Assembly (NCBI GenBank): GCA_013331265.1 | Contig: DUGS01000171.1 | Coordinates: 4,001-16,580 of the forward strand | DNA length: 12,580 bases | DNA from: Methanosarcina sp. | GTDB taxonomy: Archaea > Halobacteriota > Methanosarcinia > Methanosarcinales > Methanosarcinaceae | Direction: 5' to 3' | In this document: in pieces, positions 1-6,907 of the stretch | How positions within the stretch are numbered: the stretch's first letter is position 1 | How the letters are laid out: each line of letters opens with the position of its first letter | The notes under the pieces: generated by a model | Database searches by the model: none | Told to the model about the DNA's origin: nothing | What the model saw: only the letters and a program-made list of their open reading frames with translations | Made by a program: the position numbers and the translations under genes

Positions 1-137
1 TCTTTAATATTTCACTTACAAATAAGACCGGTTAGACCAGACAATTCCCGAAAGAAAAGGTAAAAACAGACTACAGACACAAGAAGAAGGCTGACAGTAT
101 TTACTCTCGCGGGAAAAAATAAGATTTTGGGCAGAAA

Positions 138-473
138 TCAATGATACTTTCTGCGGTTGAATTCATATACTGCATTATCAACTTTGCTTGAGAGTTCATT
201 CATCCTTTCTTCAATTTTTGTATCCGAACTTTCCATATTAACCCTGAGGGCACGATCCCTTGCTTCAATCTTATCTTCAAAATCCTGAAGTTTATTGTTA
301 ATGGAAATGAGCATGAGAGATAAGGTTCCGATTAGAACCATAATAGATATGATAATTAAAGGGTCAATTAAAGGGTTTGTGGGCTTGTATGTAAACCTTC
401 TGAGCCACTCAAAGGATAGAAGGAAAGATGACAGAACCATCACAATTAGGAATACTGTATCTCTTGTCTCCAT
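138..473 (-). CDS. Small two-helix membrane protein with C-terminal coiled coil, function unknown
   Basis: A 111-residue protein that I do not recognise as a named family. Two hydrophobic stretches, about residues 5-22 and 36-58, look like membrane helices. A charged, helix-prone tail (about 58-105) with regularly spaced hydrophobic residues is likely a coiled coil, and the protein ends in a basic RRKYH. This suggests a small inner-membrane anchor with a cytoplasmic coiled coil; that is inference. The ATG at 471-473 has a GAGGT ribosome binding site on the minus strand (479-483) five bases upstream, which supports the start. It is transcribed away from the protease gene at 1010, across a long AT-rich spacer. 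The overlapping plus-strand frame (295-531) has no comparable signal and is treated as a shadow. Confidence 0.7.
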   Translation of the reverse strand: METRDTVFLIVMVLSSFLLSFEWLRRFTYKPTNPLIDPLIIISIMVLIGTLSLMLISINNKLQDFEDKIEARDRALRVNMESSDTKIEERMNELSSKVDNAVYEFNRRKYH

Positions 474-543
474 TATATACCTCGGACGTACTTATGGAAA
501 TTTTCCTTATGAAATAGTAAATTTCGCGTAGAAAACAAATTCC

Positions 544-553
544 CCGATATCGG
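544..553. promoter_or_regulatory. Perfect 10-bp palindrome, possible operator
   Basis: CCGATATCGG is a perfect inverted repeat in an otherwise AT-rich spacer, 71 bp upstream of the minus-strand membrane protein gene. A TATATAAA lies just to its right (566-573). The position would suit a dimeric regulator, but a single palindrome of this length can occur by chance. Confidence 0.25.
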
Positions 554-900
554 AATGGAAATTGTTATATAAAGACAATCCCATAAAGTATTTACTGTTT
601 TTTCAATATTTAATACACTTCTATATTTACTATTTTTCTATTTTGTGTATTTTTTATACAGTAATCCTATTTAATTATTTGCATAAACTATTTATGTGTC
701 CTTTATCTCGAATTTGTTTTTTCTGTAATATGGTAAAAAATCAGACAATATATAAAAAAAGGATTAGTAGAAATATAGTAAGTTGGACTAATAAAATCCT
801 GAGTGTTGTATAAAATAACTATTCAAAAGAACCTGTATATTTGGGGCTAATTACAGAGAAAATATGGATAGTGTAAGCAATTGGGCAAGTGGTATAATAT

Positions 901-943
901 AGAGGATAAAAACTGAAGAAATAAAGAGGATAAAAACTGAAGA
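901..943. repeat. Direct repeat, 19-bp unit at 24-bp period
   Basis: The unit AGAGGATAAAAACTGAAGA occurs at 901-919 and is repeated exactly at 925-943. A decayed third start (AGAGGATAGAG) follows at 945. The repeat lies directly upstream of the TATA-like element and start of the protease gene. It could be slippage-derived or a pair of protein-binding sites. Confidence 0.8.
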
Positions 944-959
944 TAGAGGATAGAGTAGA

Positions 960-967
960 TATATAAA
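960..967 (+). promoter_or_regulatory. Archaeal TATA box (box A) for the presenilin-like protease gene
   Basis: TATATAAA matches the archaeal box A. Transcription would begin about 25 bp downstream, near 988-990, leaving a roughly 20-nt leader that contains the AAGGAG ribosome binding site at 996-1001 ahead of the TTG start at 1010. Confidence 0.5.
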
Positions 968-1009
968 GAATAGAAAAAGCATAATGTCAAGAAATAAGGA
1001 GTTTAATAA

Positions 1010-1903
1010 TTGAGTTCCAGCGAACATTCACTTAAAGATTATTTTCCGATCCTTTCCATGGCAGGGTTAATCCTGATAGTACAGGTTCTTTCCCTGCTTT
1101 TGTCAATGCCGATGGAAACTAATGATATGCAGGCTTTTGAAGATCCAACGCAGGTTTCCAACTCTATTTATTACATCATAATGATCCTGGCATTTACGCT
1201 CTTTGTCCTGATAGCGATTAAGAAAAACATGAAATGGATCATTAGCTTACTCATATATCTCGCTATAGTAAGTACTCTATACTATGTATTTTTCGCACTT
1301 TTCACCCTGATCCCTTCACTCTCAGGCTTTGAAGATATTATTTCGATCCTGATATCTATAGGGTTGACAGTACTGCTTTACAAATTCCCTGAATGGTATG
1401 TAATCGATATTCTGGGAGTCTGCATAGCAGCTGGGGTCAGTACTCTGATAGGTATCTCACTTTCCGTTATCCCGGTAGTAGTCCTTTTGATACTTCTTGC
1501 AGTTTATGATGCGATCTCGGTATATAAAACAAAACATATGGTAACCATGGCTGAAGGCGTGATGGACCTTAAACTTCCCATTCTATTCATAATTCCAAAG
1601 CATGCGGACTATTCGTTTATTAAAGAAAGTTTTAATGAGGGAGAAAAACGTGAAGCCTTTTTCATGGGCCTTGGCGATGCAGTCATGCCCACCCTGCTGG
1701 TAGTTTCAGCAAATGTATTTCTTGAAAACGGAGTATTCTCATACCCTGTAATCGGGGCAATGCTTGGGACTCTTGTAGGGCATATACTTCTGTCTATAGT
1801 AGTAATGAAAGGAAACCCCCAGGCAGGGCTGCCCTTCCTGAATACCGGAGCAATTCTGGGTTTTTTTATAGGAGTTCTGCTTTCCGGAGCCTCGATTTTA
1901 TAA
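1010..1903 (+). CDS. Presenilin-type (A22 family) intramembrane aspartyl protease
   Basis: A 297-residue polytopic membrane protein with about nine hydrophobic segments. It carries the two catalytic-aspartate signatures of the presenilin/signal-peptide-peptidase family: YD at residues 166-167 in a membrane helix and GLGD at 220-223. The family's C-terminal PAL element appears as LPFLN around P275. Family members cleave single-pass membrane substrates within the bilayer, and archaeal homologues (PSH) served as structural models for presenilin. The start is a TTG at 1010 with AAGGAG eight bases upstream; the ATG at 984 is out of frame. The gene has its own promoter-like element and a terminator-like hairpin after it, so it is probably monocistronic. 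Its substrate cannot be read from the sequence. The family assignment is firm because both motifs and the topology agree. Confidence 0.92.
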   Translation: MSSSEHSLKDYFPILSMAGLILIVQVLSLLLSMPMETNDMQAFEDPTQVSNSIYYIIMILAFTLFVLIAIKKNMKWIISLLIYLAIVSTLYYVFFALFTLIPSLSGFEDIISILISIGLTVLLYKFPEWYVIDILGVCIAAGVSTLIGISLSVIPVVVLLILLAVYDAISVYKTKHMVTMAEGVMDLKLPILFIIPKHADYSFIKESFNEGEKREAFFMGLGDAVMPTLLVVSANVFLENGVFSYPVIGAMLGTLVGHILLSIVVMKGNPQAGLPFLNTGAILGFFIGVLLSGASIL

Positions 1904-1962
1904 GAGAAGATAAATGGAAGTTTAACTTCACTACTTCATTTATTTTTATAAATTCTCTTTTC
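1903..1962 (+). terminator. Terminator-like hairpin after the protease gene
   Basis: The arm at 1910-1921 (ATAAATGGAAGT) pairs with 1933-1943 (ACTTCATTTAT), with one bulged G. An outer AGAGAA/TTCTCT pair at 1903-1908 and 1953-1958 extends it, and the following sequence is T-rich. This suits an end to the protease transcript. Archaeal termination depends more on oligo-T than on hairpins, so the call is tentative. Confidence 0.35.
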
Positions 1963-2021
1963 CTGGCTATATTTCCCTGCTTTCACAAAGATTTTTTTAT
2001 TTTATAGAATAATCATTTGAC

Positions 2022-2822
2022 ATGACCAGACGAATTGCAGTGGTCTTTGACAGTGCCGGAACTCTCCTCCATATGTACAGGGTTGCAAAAGAGTCCAGTA
2101 CCGGAAATATTCTTGAAAACATAGAGAGCACTGCCATTGTAGCAAAGAAAAACGGCTGCGGCCTTGTAGCTCTTAATACCGAGAAAGAAATAATACTGCA
2201 CTCAAGAAGGGATATGTCTTTATTTGAATTTATAAGGGAGTATAAAGTTTCGATAGGTATAAGCTGTTCAAAAGGACAGTTTACCCAGGATATTGCGTGT
2301 GATGTCATAAAAGGGACTTCCCTCCTTATGGGAGATGTGCATGATGTGCTCAAAGCAGTTACGTCCCGCTGCCCTGACAGCATTTATCTTGCAGCAGGTA
2401 TGATAGTGGACTCGGAGGCAAGAAGGATACCCTATGTACTCAGTACGGGAGGGCAGGTATTCAGCAAGACATTGCAGACCGCCCAGATACTTCAGGCTAT
2501 GGAAGTTGATATGTACATAGCATCAGGGGACAGAATGTCCGCCCTCGCGCAGCTTGCAGAATTGATAAATATCCCCCTGGAAAGGGTCTTTGCATTTGCA
2601 GATCCGTTTATGAAAGAGAAAGTGGTGCTTGAACTCAAAAGCAGATATGAGAAAGTAATTATGGTAGGGGATGGGATTAATGATATACTGGCGCTCAGGG
2701 CAGCAGACGTAGGAATAATGACAACCCAGCAGGGGGATAAAAGGCCCGAGGAACTCAGGAAAGCAGCAGATGTGGTGCTCGACGATATAATAAAAGTCGT
2801 GGATGTGGTAAAAGGATTATAA
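2022..2822 (+). CDS. HAD-superfamily hydrolase with P-type-ATPase-like motifs
   Basis: A 266-residue soluble protein with the four HAD motifs in order. Motif I is FDSAGTL, with D10 as the likely nucleophile. Motif II is ASGDR (S168), motif III is a lysine at 198 or 200, and motif IV is GDGINDILAL (216-225, D217 and D221). The long insert between motifs I and II is the usual cap position. Motif IV and the GTL after the nucleophile resemble the phosphorylation domain of P-type ATPases, but there are no membrane helices. The residue two after the nucleophile is Ala12, where phosphatases have Asp and P-type ATPases have Thr. Substrate unknown. No clear ribosome binding site precedes the ATG; a TATA-like AT-rich run at 1992-2006 hints at a short-leader or leaderless transcript. 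It is followed by 248 bp before atwA, so co-transcription with atwA is uncertain. Confidence 0.82.
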   Translation: MTRRIAVVFDSAGTLLHMYRVAKESSTGNILENIESTAIVAKKNGCGLVALNTEKEIILHSRRDMSLFEFIREYKVSIGISCSKGQFTQDIACDVIKGTSLLMGDVHDVLKAVTSRCPDSIYLAAGMIVDSEARRIPYVLSTGGQVFSKTLQTAQILQAMEVDMYIASGDRMSALAQLAELINIPLERVFAFADPFMKEKVVLELKSRYEKVIMVGDGINDILALRAADVGIMTTQQGDKRPEELRKAADVVLDDIIKVVDVVKGL

Positions 2823-3058
2823 GAATAAAAAATCCATCAAGTTTGCCAATCGATGTTGATTACGGATGTTAACAGTGATAAAATAATGCGTTATGTTTAT
2901 GTAATGTTTATTCTTATCTACTTGTTGCCCATATGTGTGAAATTTATTGATAATATTAATGTGAGATTCCACTTTGAAATAATTACTTTTTACTCTTGAG
3001 CAATATGCCCAGGAAGGCGGGAGAAAGCCACTAGATTCATATGCAGCTCATAGTTTGC

Positions 3059-3064
3059 GGAGGA
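3059..3064 (+). promoter_or_regulatory. Ribosome binding site deciding the atwA start
   Basis: GGAGGA lies six bases before the ATG at 3071. An in-frame ATG at 3041 has no such site and would add ten residues unlike the usual N-terminus of the family, so 3071 is preferred. Confidence 0.7.
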
Positions 3065-3070
3065 AAATGC

Positions 3071-4684
3071 ATGCCAGTATTTATTGAAGTTAAAAACCTA
3101 ACTGTAGACTTCGATGGTCTCAAAGCCCTAAAAAATGTAAGTTTAAACATCAACGAAGGGGAAGTCGTTGGAATTCTGGGAAAAAGCGGATCCGGGAAAA
3201 CAATCCTGATGCATGTGCTGCGCGGGACCGAGTCTTTTGAAAACATTTCAGGCGAAGTGATTTATCATCTGGCCCGCTGTACAAAATGCGGATATATAGA
3301 ACGGCCGAGCAGAGTAGGCCAGAAATGCCCGGTCTGTGGTGAGAGTCTTGAGGCGTTTGAAGCTGATTTCATAAAGCTTTCTCTTTATGATCCCATAAGG
3401 AAGGATATCACCAAACGCATTGCAATCATGCTCCAGAGGACCTTTGCCCTTTACGGGGATGAAAGGGTTCTGGTAAATGTCATTAACTCCCTGAATGAAA
3501 TCGGGTATAAGGGAAATGACGCTATGAAAAAAGCGGTTGAACTACTCGAGGAAGTAAACCTGAGTCACCGCATGATGCACGTAGCAAGGGAACTTTCAGG
3601 AGGGGAAAAACAGAGGGTTGTGCTTGCAAGACAGCTTGTAAGAAATCCCCTACTCCTGTTAGCCGACGAACCTACAGGTACACTTGACCCCATGACTGCA
3701 AAGCTGGTTCACGAAGCAATAATAAAGGCTGTTAATAACTACGATATGAGCATGGTGCTTACTTCACACTGGCCTGAAGTAATTGAAAAACTGGCAGATA
3801 AGGCAATCCTTCTCGAAAACGGAGAAGTCGTCCAGGAAGGAAACCCTCTTGAGGTTTCTGCAATCTTCATGCAAAACGCATCAATGGTCAGGCACGAAAA
3901 GAACGCCATGGTAGGGGAACCTATTATCCGGGTAAGGAACCTGTCAAAGCGCTATATTTCGGTAGACAGGGGTGTGGTAAGAGCAGTCGACGATATATCC
4001 TTTGACGTGAAGGAAGGAGAGATCTTCGGGCTTGTAGGAATAAGTGGAGCAGGCAAGACCACAACCTCAAAAATCCTCATGGGAATTTTACCGCCAACCT
4101 CAGGTGAGGTCGAAGTCCGCATAGGAGATGACTGGATAGACATGACAAAATTAGGGGTTGACAATAAAGGCAGGGCAACGAAATATATGGGATTCCTGCA
4201 CCAGGAATACGGGCTTTATACACACAGTTCCGTAATAGACAACCTCACAGAATCGATCAGTCTTGACCTTCCATTCGAACTCGGGGTAAGAAAAGCCGTA
4301 ATAACCCTTAAAGCTGCAGGGTTTGAAGAGGATAAGGCAAAAACTATTTTACCCAAAATGACCGATGAAATGAGTGAAGGGGAGCGGCATAGGATTGCAC
4401 TTGCACAGGTTCTGATCAAGGAGCCAAGAATTGTCATCATGGACGAACCAACCGGGACCATGGACCCGATCACAAAAATCGCGGTAACAAATTCCATCCT
4501 CAAAGCCAGGGAAGAAATTGGAGAGACTTTTGTTATTGTCTCCCACGACATGGACTTTGTAAATGAGATCTGCGACCGTGTTGCACTTATGCGTGACGGA
4601 AAGATCGCGGAAATAGGTCAGCCAAAGAATGTGCTTGCTCAGCTCACTGAAGAAGAAAAGATCAAAGCTGCAGAAGAAATATAA
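3071..4684 (+). CDS. atwA: Methyl-CoM reductase activation protein A2, twin ABC-type ATPase
   Basis: Component A2 of the MCR activation system, a soluble protein of 537 residues with two fused ABC ATPase domains and no membrane segment. It supplies the ATP hydrolysis that accompanies reduction of F430 to Ni(I). Domain 1 has Walker A GKSGSGKT (37-44), Q122, signature LSGGEKQ (175-181), Walker B ending DE (199-200) and H233. Domain 2 has Walker A GISGAGKT (323-330), Q378, signature MSEGERH (434-440), DE at 458-459 and H492. All catalytic residues are present in both halves. An insert in domain 1 carries C70-x2-C73 and C86-x2-C89, a zinc-ribbon-like knuckle pair between Walker A and the Q-loop. 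Generic annotation as a transporter would be wrong, because no permease is nearby and marker genes follow directly. The start is set by the ribosome binding site at 3059; a longer form from 3041 is possible. Confidence 0.95.
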   Translation: MPVFIEVKNLTVDFDGLKALKNVSLNINEGEVVGILGKSGSGKTILMHVLRGTESFENISGEVIYHLARCTKCGYIERPSRVGQKCPVCGESLEAFEADFIKLSLYDPIRKDITKRIAIMLQRTFALYGDERVLVNVINSLNEIGYKGNDAMKKAVELLEEVNLSHRMMHVARELSGGEKQRVVLARQLVRNPLLLLADEPTGTLDPMTAKLVHEAIIKAVNNYDMSMVLTSHWPEVIEKLADKAILLENGEVVQEGNPLEVSAIFMQNASMVRHEKNAMVGEPIIRVRNLSKRYISVDRGVVRAVDDISFDVKEGEIFGLVGISGAGKTTTSKILMGILPPTSGEVEVRIGDDWIDMTKLGVDNKGRATKYMGFLHQEYGLYTHSSVIDNLTESISLDLPFELGVRKAVITLKAAGFEEDKAKTILPKMTDEMSEGERHRIALAQVLIKEPRIVIMDEPTGTMDPITKIAVTNSILKAREEIGETFVIVSHDMDFVNEICDRVALMRDGKIAEIGQPKNVLAQLTEEEKIKAAEEI

Positions 4685-4693
4685 ATATGCTGC

Positions 4694-4729
4694 CACCTCT
4701 TAGTATGGAAAAAATACTAAAATGAGGTG
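4694..4729 (+). promoter_or_regulatory. Intergenic hairpin covering the mmp3 start codon
   Basis: TTAGTAT (4700-4706) pairs with ATACTAA (4714-4720) around a seven-base loop. After a three-base bulge on the right side (4721-4723), CACCTC (4694-4699) pairs with GAGGTG (4724-4729). The last three bases of the second arm are the GTG start of mmp3. The hairpin begins ten bases after the atwA stop codon, so a ribosome finishing atwA would overlap its base. The pairing is seen in the sequence; a translational coupling or control role is inference. Confidence 0.6.
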
Positions 4730-6307
4730 CCGATTACGAGTAATGAGATCAGCGTAGAGGTGAACGGGCAGAGATATATTCTGCCTGCAGGCTCTACCCT
4801 TGGAGACGCCCTTAAAGTTTCCAGAGCCCCTTACATAGCCGGTGCAGCGGTTGGAATTCTTAAAAAAACCGCTGAGAAAAGAAAGGAGAAGATCACCGAA
4901 TACGCTATCAATACGCCCAAAGGGGAGCTGAGGATAGAAATCAAAGATCCCGAGTCGTTCTCAGGAAAATTATGGGCTGAACACTATAAAGAGTACGAAG
5001 GAAAAAATATCCACTGGGAAAGTCCTGAAGCTCTGGCTTTCGGGCCTTTTGAAGCCGACATAAAACCTTCGCGCGAAACCGGGAGTTTTGAAGCTTTTGA
5101 CGTCCTTTTTGGGGCAGGAGGATTTGACCCCCATAATACTCATTTAATCCTGTCAAGAAAAAGACATACAGCTGAATATGGATCTCCCAATGATGGCGTT
5201 TTTGCAACAATTGTAACCGGAAGAAAAATAGTATTCAAGCTTTCGAGAGAAGATTCTATCCTGAGCATAGAACCGGTTATAGAATGGGAGCAGATTGCAG
5301 AAAAAACATGCACCACCGATCTCTCTATTCTTCTCGAAGATGAGGACAGCATATTCACTTATTTTGAAGTGGAGCTTTCCAGAAACGCTCCAGTAGGGGC
5401 AGAACATTTCTATGCCCTGACCCGTGAAGGAACTCTTAATGTGGACGTCGTTACCAGCTCGTTTATTTCGGACGACAGCCTTAGAGAAGTGCCTGCCCCG
5501 TATGAAAATTTTGATCCGAGAAGAGAAGGTGCTATTTCGGTAAGGACAGTGGGATATGGGACAGGCAGGATATACATCTCCAGAGAGGAACGGCCTTCAA
5601 GCCTGGTGCATTCTGTCGTAGGGCAGGTAACAAAAGGCCTTGAACTTATCAAACTTGCAGAAAAAGGACAGAAACTGTCAGTAGAATGCCTTCCTCCCCA
5701 GATCGTCCTGCTCGGGCACAGCTTTGAAGAGGTAGAGCCTGTACTTTCCTCCATAGGGGTTGAACTGATAAGAGATGGGTACACAGGAGAAGATGCAGTA
5801 ATTGTCAGGCAGGACCCTCCAACTACCCTGGAAATTCTCGGAGGGGCTAAGGTAACTGCCTATGCGGTACCCAGGGCAAAACTCATTGAGGTTGAACTTT
5901 ATCCGAAGAGAGCTCCAAAATCTGTGGACTTTTTCCGCCACTCTCTTGAACTCAAGACTAAAACCGTCGGAAAACTTCCTGTCTATATGATATACGAGAA
6001 CACTTACCTTTTTAAAACAGAAAAGGAAGTGGTAAAATACAAAGAAATTCTTCCTGAAAACACACCAGCTGACAGGGTAATAGCTGGAGAAATAGGGATC
6101 ACAAACCAGGCAGCAAAGAGAATGGGAACTATAGGAGTCAGACTTATAGACGACGATCTTTTTGGCCCCACTGGAGAAAAATTTTCTTCAACAAACATAA
6201 TTGGCAGGATAGTTGAGCCTGATAGACTCAAAGGCATCAAAGAAGGGGATGCTATATACGTAAGTGAAATTTCACGCAGGAAAATTGAGGACCAGGGCAA
6301 AGGATAA
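4727..6307 (+). CDS. mmp3: Methanogenesis marker protein 3, part of the MCR activation complex
   Basis: A 526-residue soluble protein of the marker 3 (UPF0288) family, which co-purifies with McrC, Mmp7, Mmp17 and A2 in the activation complex. The N-terminus (about 6-45, ISVEVNGQRY then AGSTLGDAL) resembles a ThiS/ubiquitin-like fold. A family-specific block follows around 105-150 (VLFGAGGFDPHNTHLILSRK). Two later segments look cyclophilin-like and repeat each other: about 212-320, with FEVELSRNAPVGAEHFYAL, and about 387-515, with IEVELYPKRAPKSVDFFRHSL. Each ends in a VxGxV/IIGRI strand before a KGQK or EGDA turn. Only two cysteines are present (195, 321). The start must be the GTG at 4727, since the frame is closed by TAA at 4718-4720, and no separate ribosome binding site lies upstream. 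The family call is firm; the fold statements are from pattern reading. Confidence 0.92.
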   Translation: MPITSNEISVEVNGQRYILPAGSTLGDALKVSRAPYIAGAAVGILKKTAEKRKEKITEYAINTPKGELRIEIKDPESFSGKLWAEHYKEYEGKNIHWESPEALAFGPFEADIKPSRETGSFEAFDVLFGAGGFDPHNTHLILSRKRHTAEYGSPNDGVFATIVTGRKIVFKLSREDSILSIEPVIEWEQIAEKTCTTDLSILLEDEDSIFTYFEVELSRNAPVGAEHFYALTREGTLNVDVVTSSFISDDSLREVPAPYENFDPRREGAISVRTVGYGTGRIYISREERPSSLVHSVVGQVTKGLELIKLAEKGQKLSVECLPPQIVLLGHSFEEVEPVLSSIGVELIRDGYTGEDAVIVRQDPPTTLEILGGAKVTAYAVPRAKLIEVELYPKRAPKSVDFFRHSLELKTKTVGKLPVYMIYENTYLFKTEKEVVKYKEILPENTPADRVIAGEIGITNQAAKRMGTIGVRLIDDDLFGPTGEKFSSTNIIGRIVEPDRLKGIKEGDAIYVSEISRRKIEDQGKG

Positions 6308-6443
6308 TTATTAAAAAATAAAAAGAAGGTCACATAAGTAGATAAATAATGCAACAATAAAATAATACATAAGCAAAGTAAATACCTGATGCTTAAGCGG
6401 GTTCACATCTTTAGATTTTTTGCAGGTGAAGTCTCCCAAAGCT

Positions 6444-6449
6444 GAGGAG
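6444..6449 (+). promoter_or_regulatory. Ribosome binding site deciding the mmp6 start
   Basis: GAGGAG lies nine bases before the ATG at 6459. Longer in-frame starts at TTG 6420 and GTG 6426 have no comparable site and would translate through this one. Confidence 0.6.
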
Positions 6450-6458
6450 AGACAGAGT

Positions 6459-6902
6459 ATGACAGAGATTAAAAAAGAAGAGATTACAAAATATATTGTA
6501 ATCAGTTCGGATAAAGTGCTGCCTGCAGATGCAGCCATGAAGATTTATGAATCAGAGTTTCCGGTTACTGTAAAGGAAACCTGCTTTGGACTGATTGTAA
6601 CAGGGTTCAGGGAGGATGTCATGGCGGTGGTTGAAAAGATCCGCCAGCTGGACAAAAACCACATTTTTATAAAAGATAGAGGATTCCCTGCAGGCGATGC
6701 GAGACGTTGCCGGGCAAGCAGGGGAGGAGGTCCAAGACCGGGATTTCACTTCCTGAGAGAAGAAGTTGAGATGCTTCCTGCCATAGGGGCTGCACTTGAT
6801 GAACTGGAAGCAAATAAACCCTTAAAAAAGGAGACAAAGGAAAAAAGCAGGCTTAAAGTTTCGGATCTGGAAAAAATTATTGAAGCGGAACTTTCGAGGT
6901 GA
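6459..6902 (+). CDS. mmp6: Methanogenesis marker protein 6
   Basis: A 147-residue protein of the marker 6 family, restricted to methanogens and relatives. No biochemical role is established. The N-terminal half (about 10-70) alternates beta-strand and helix and looks like a small alpha/beta domain. The core signature is an unusually dense basic/glycine segment, RGFPAGDARRCRASRGGG followed by PRPGFHF (74-98), with Cys84 inside it. The last 40 residues are charged and helical. The protein is neither secreted nor membrane-bound. The start at 6459 is chosen for its ribosome binding site. It is the first gene of a tightly packed set (mmp6-5-15-17-7) after a 151-bp gap, and its stop overlaps the start region of mmp5, implying translational coupling. 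The conserved segment could bind nucleic acid or a phosphate-rich ligand, but that is a guess. Confidence 0.88.
   Translation: MTEIKKEEITKYIVISSDKVLPADAAMKIYESEFPVTVKETCFGLIVTGFREDVMAVVEKIRQLDKNHIFIKDRGFPAGDARRCRASRGGGPRPGFHFLREEVEMLPAIGAALDELEANKPLKKETKEKSRLKVSDLEKIIEAELSR
6896..6902 (+). promoter_or_regulatory. Ribosome binding site for mmp5 inside the end of mmp6
   Basis: GAGGTGA is complementary to the archaeal 16S 3' end and sits five bases before TTG at 6908. The GTG at 6899, another possible start, lies inside this site, so TTG 6908 is preferred although a rarer codon. Confidence 0.5.
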
Positions 6903-6907
6903 ATTTT

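Larger units (their letters stand above)
474..1009. other. AT-rich intergenic region between divergent genes
   Basis: No convincing gene. The very AT-rich frame at 562-813 starts at a TTG without a ribosome binding site and translates into low-complexity Phe/Tyr/Ile-rich sequence. The spacer contains a 10-bp palindrome (544-553), a TATATAAA at 566-573, a short direct repeat (901-943) and a second TATATAAA (960-967) placed correctly for the downstream protease gene. Confidence 0.6.

Noticed and set aside
562..813. An 83-codon plus-strand frame in the left spacer
   Set aside because: It starts at a TTG without a ribosome binding site, and its composition (Phe, Tyr, Ile, Leu and Lys rich) is what AT-rich non-coding DNA gives.
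2880..2900. Imperfect ATAA...TTAT inverted repeat upstream of atwA
   Set aside because: The arms are only four bases of pure A/T in an AT-rich spacer, so chance occurrence is likely.
3071..4684. Reading atwA as an ABC transporter or peptide/nickel importer ATPase
   Set aside because: There is no permease or binding protein nearby, the two ATPase domains are fused with a cysteine insert, and the neighbours are marker genes, all as expected for component A2.
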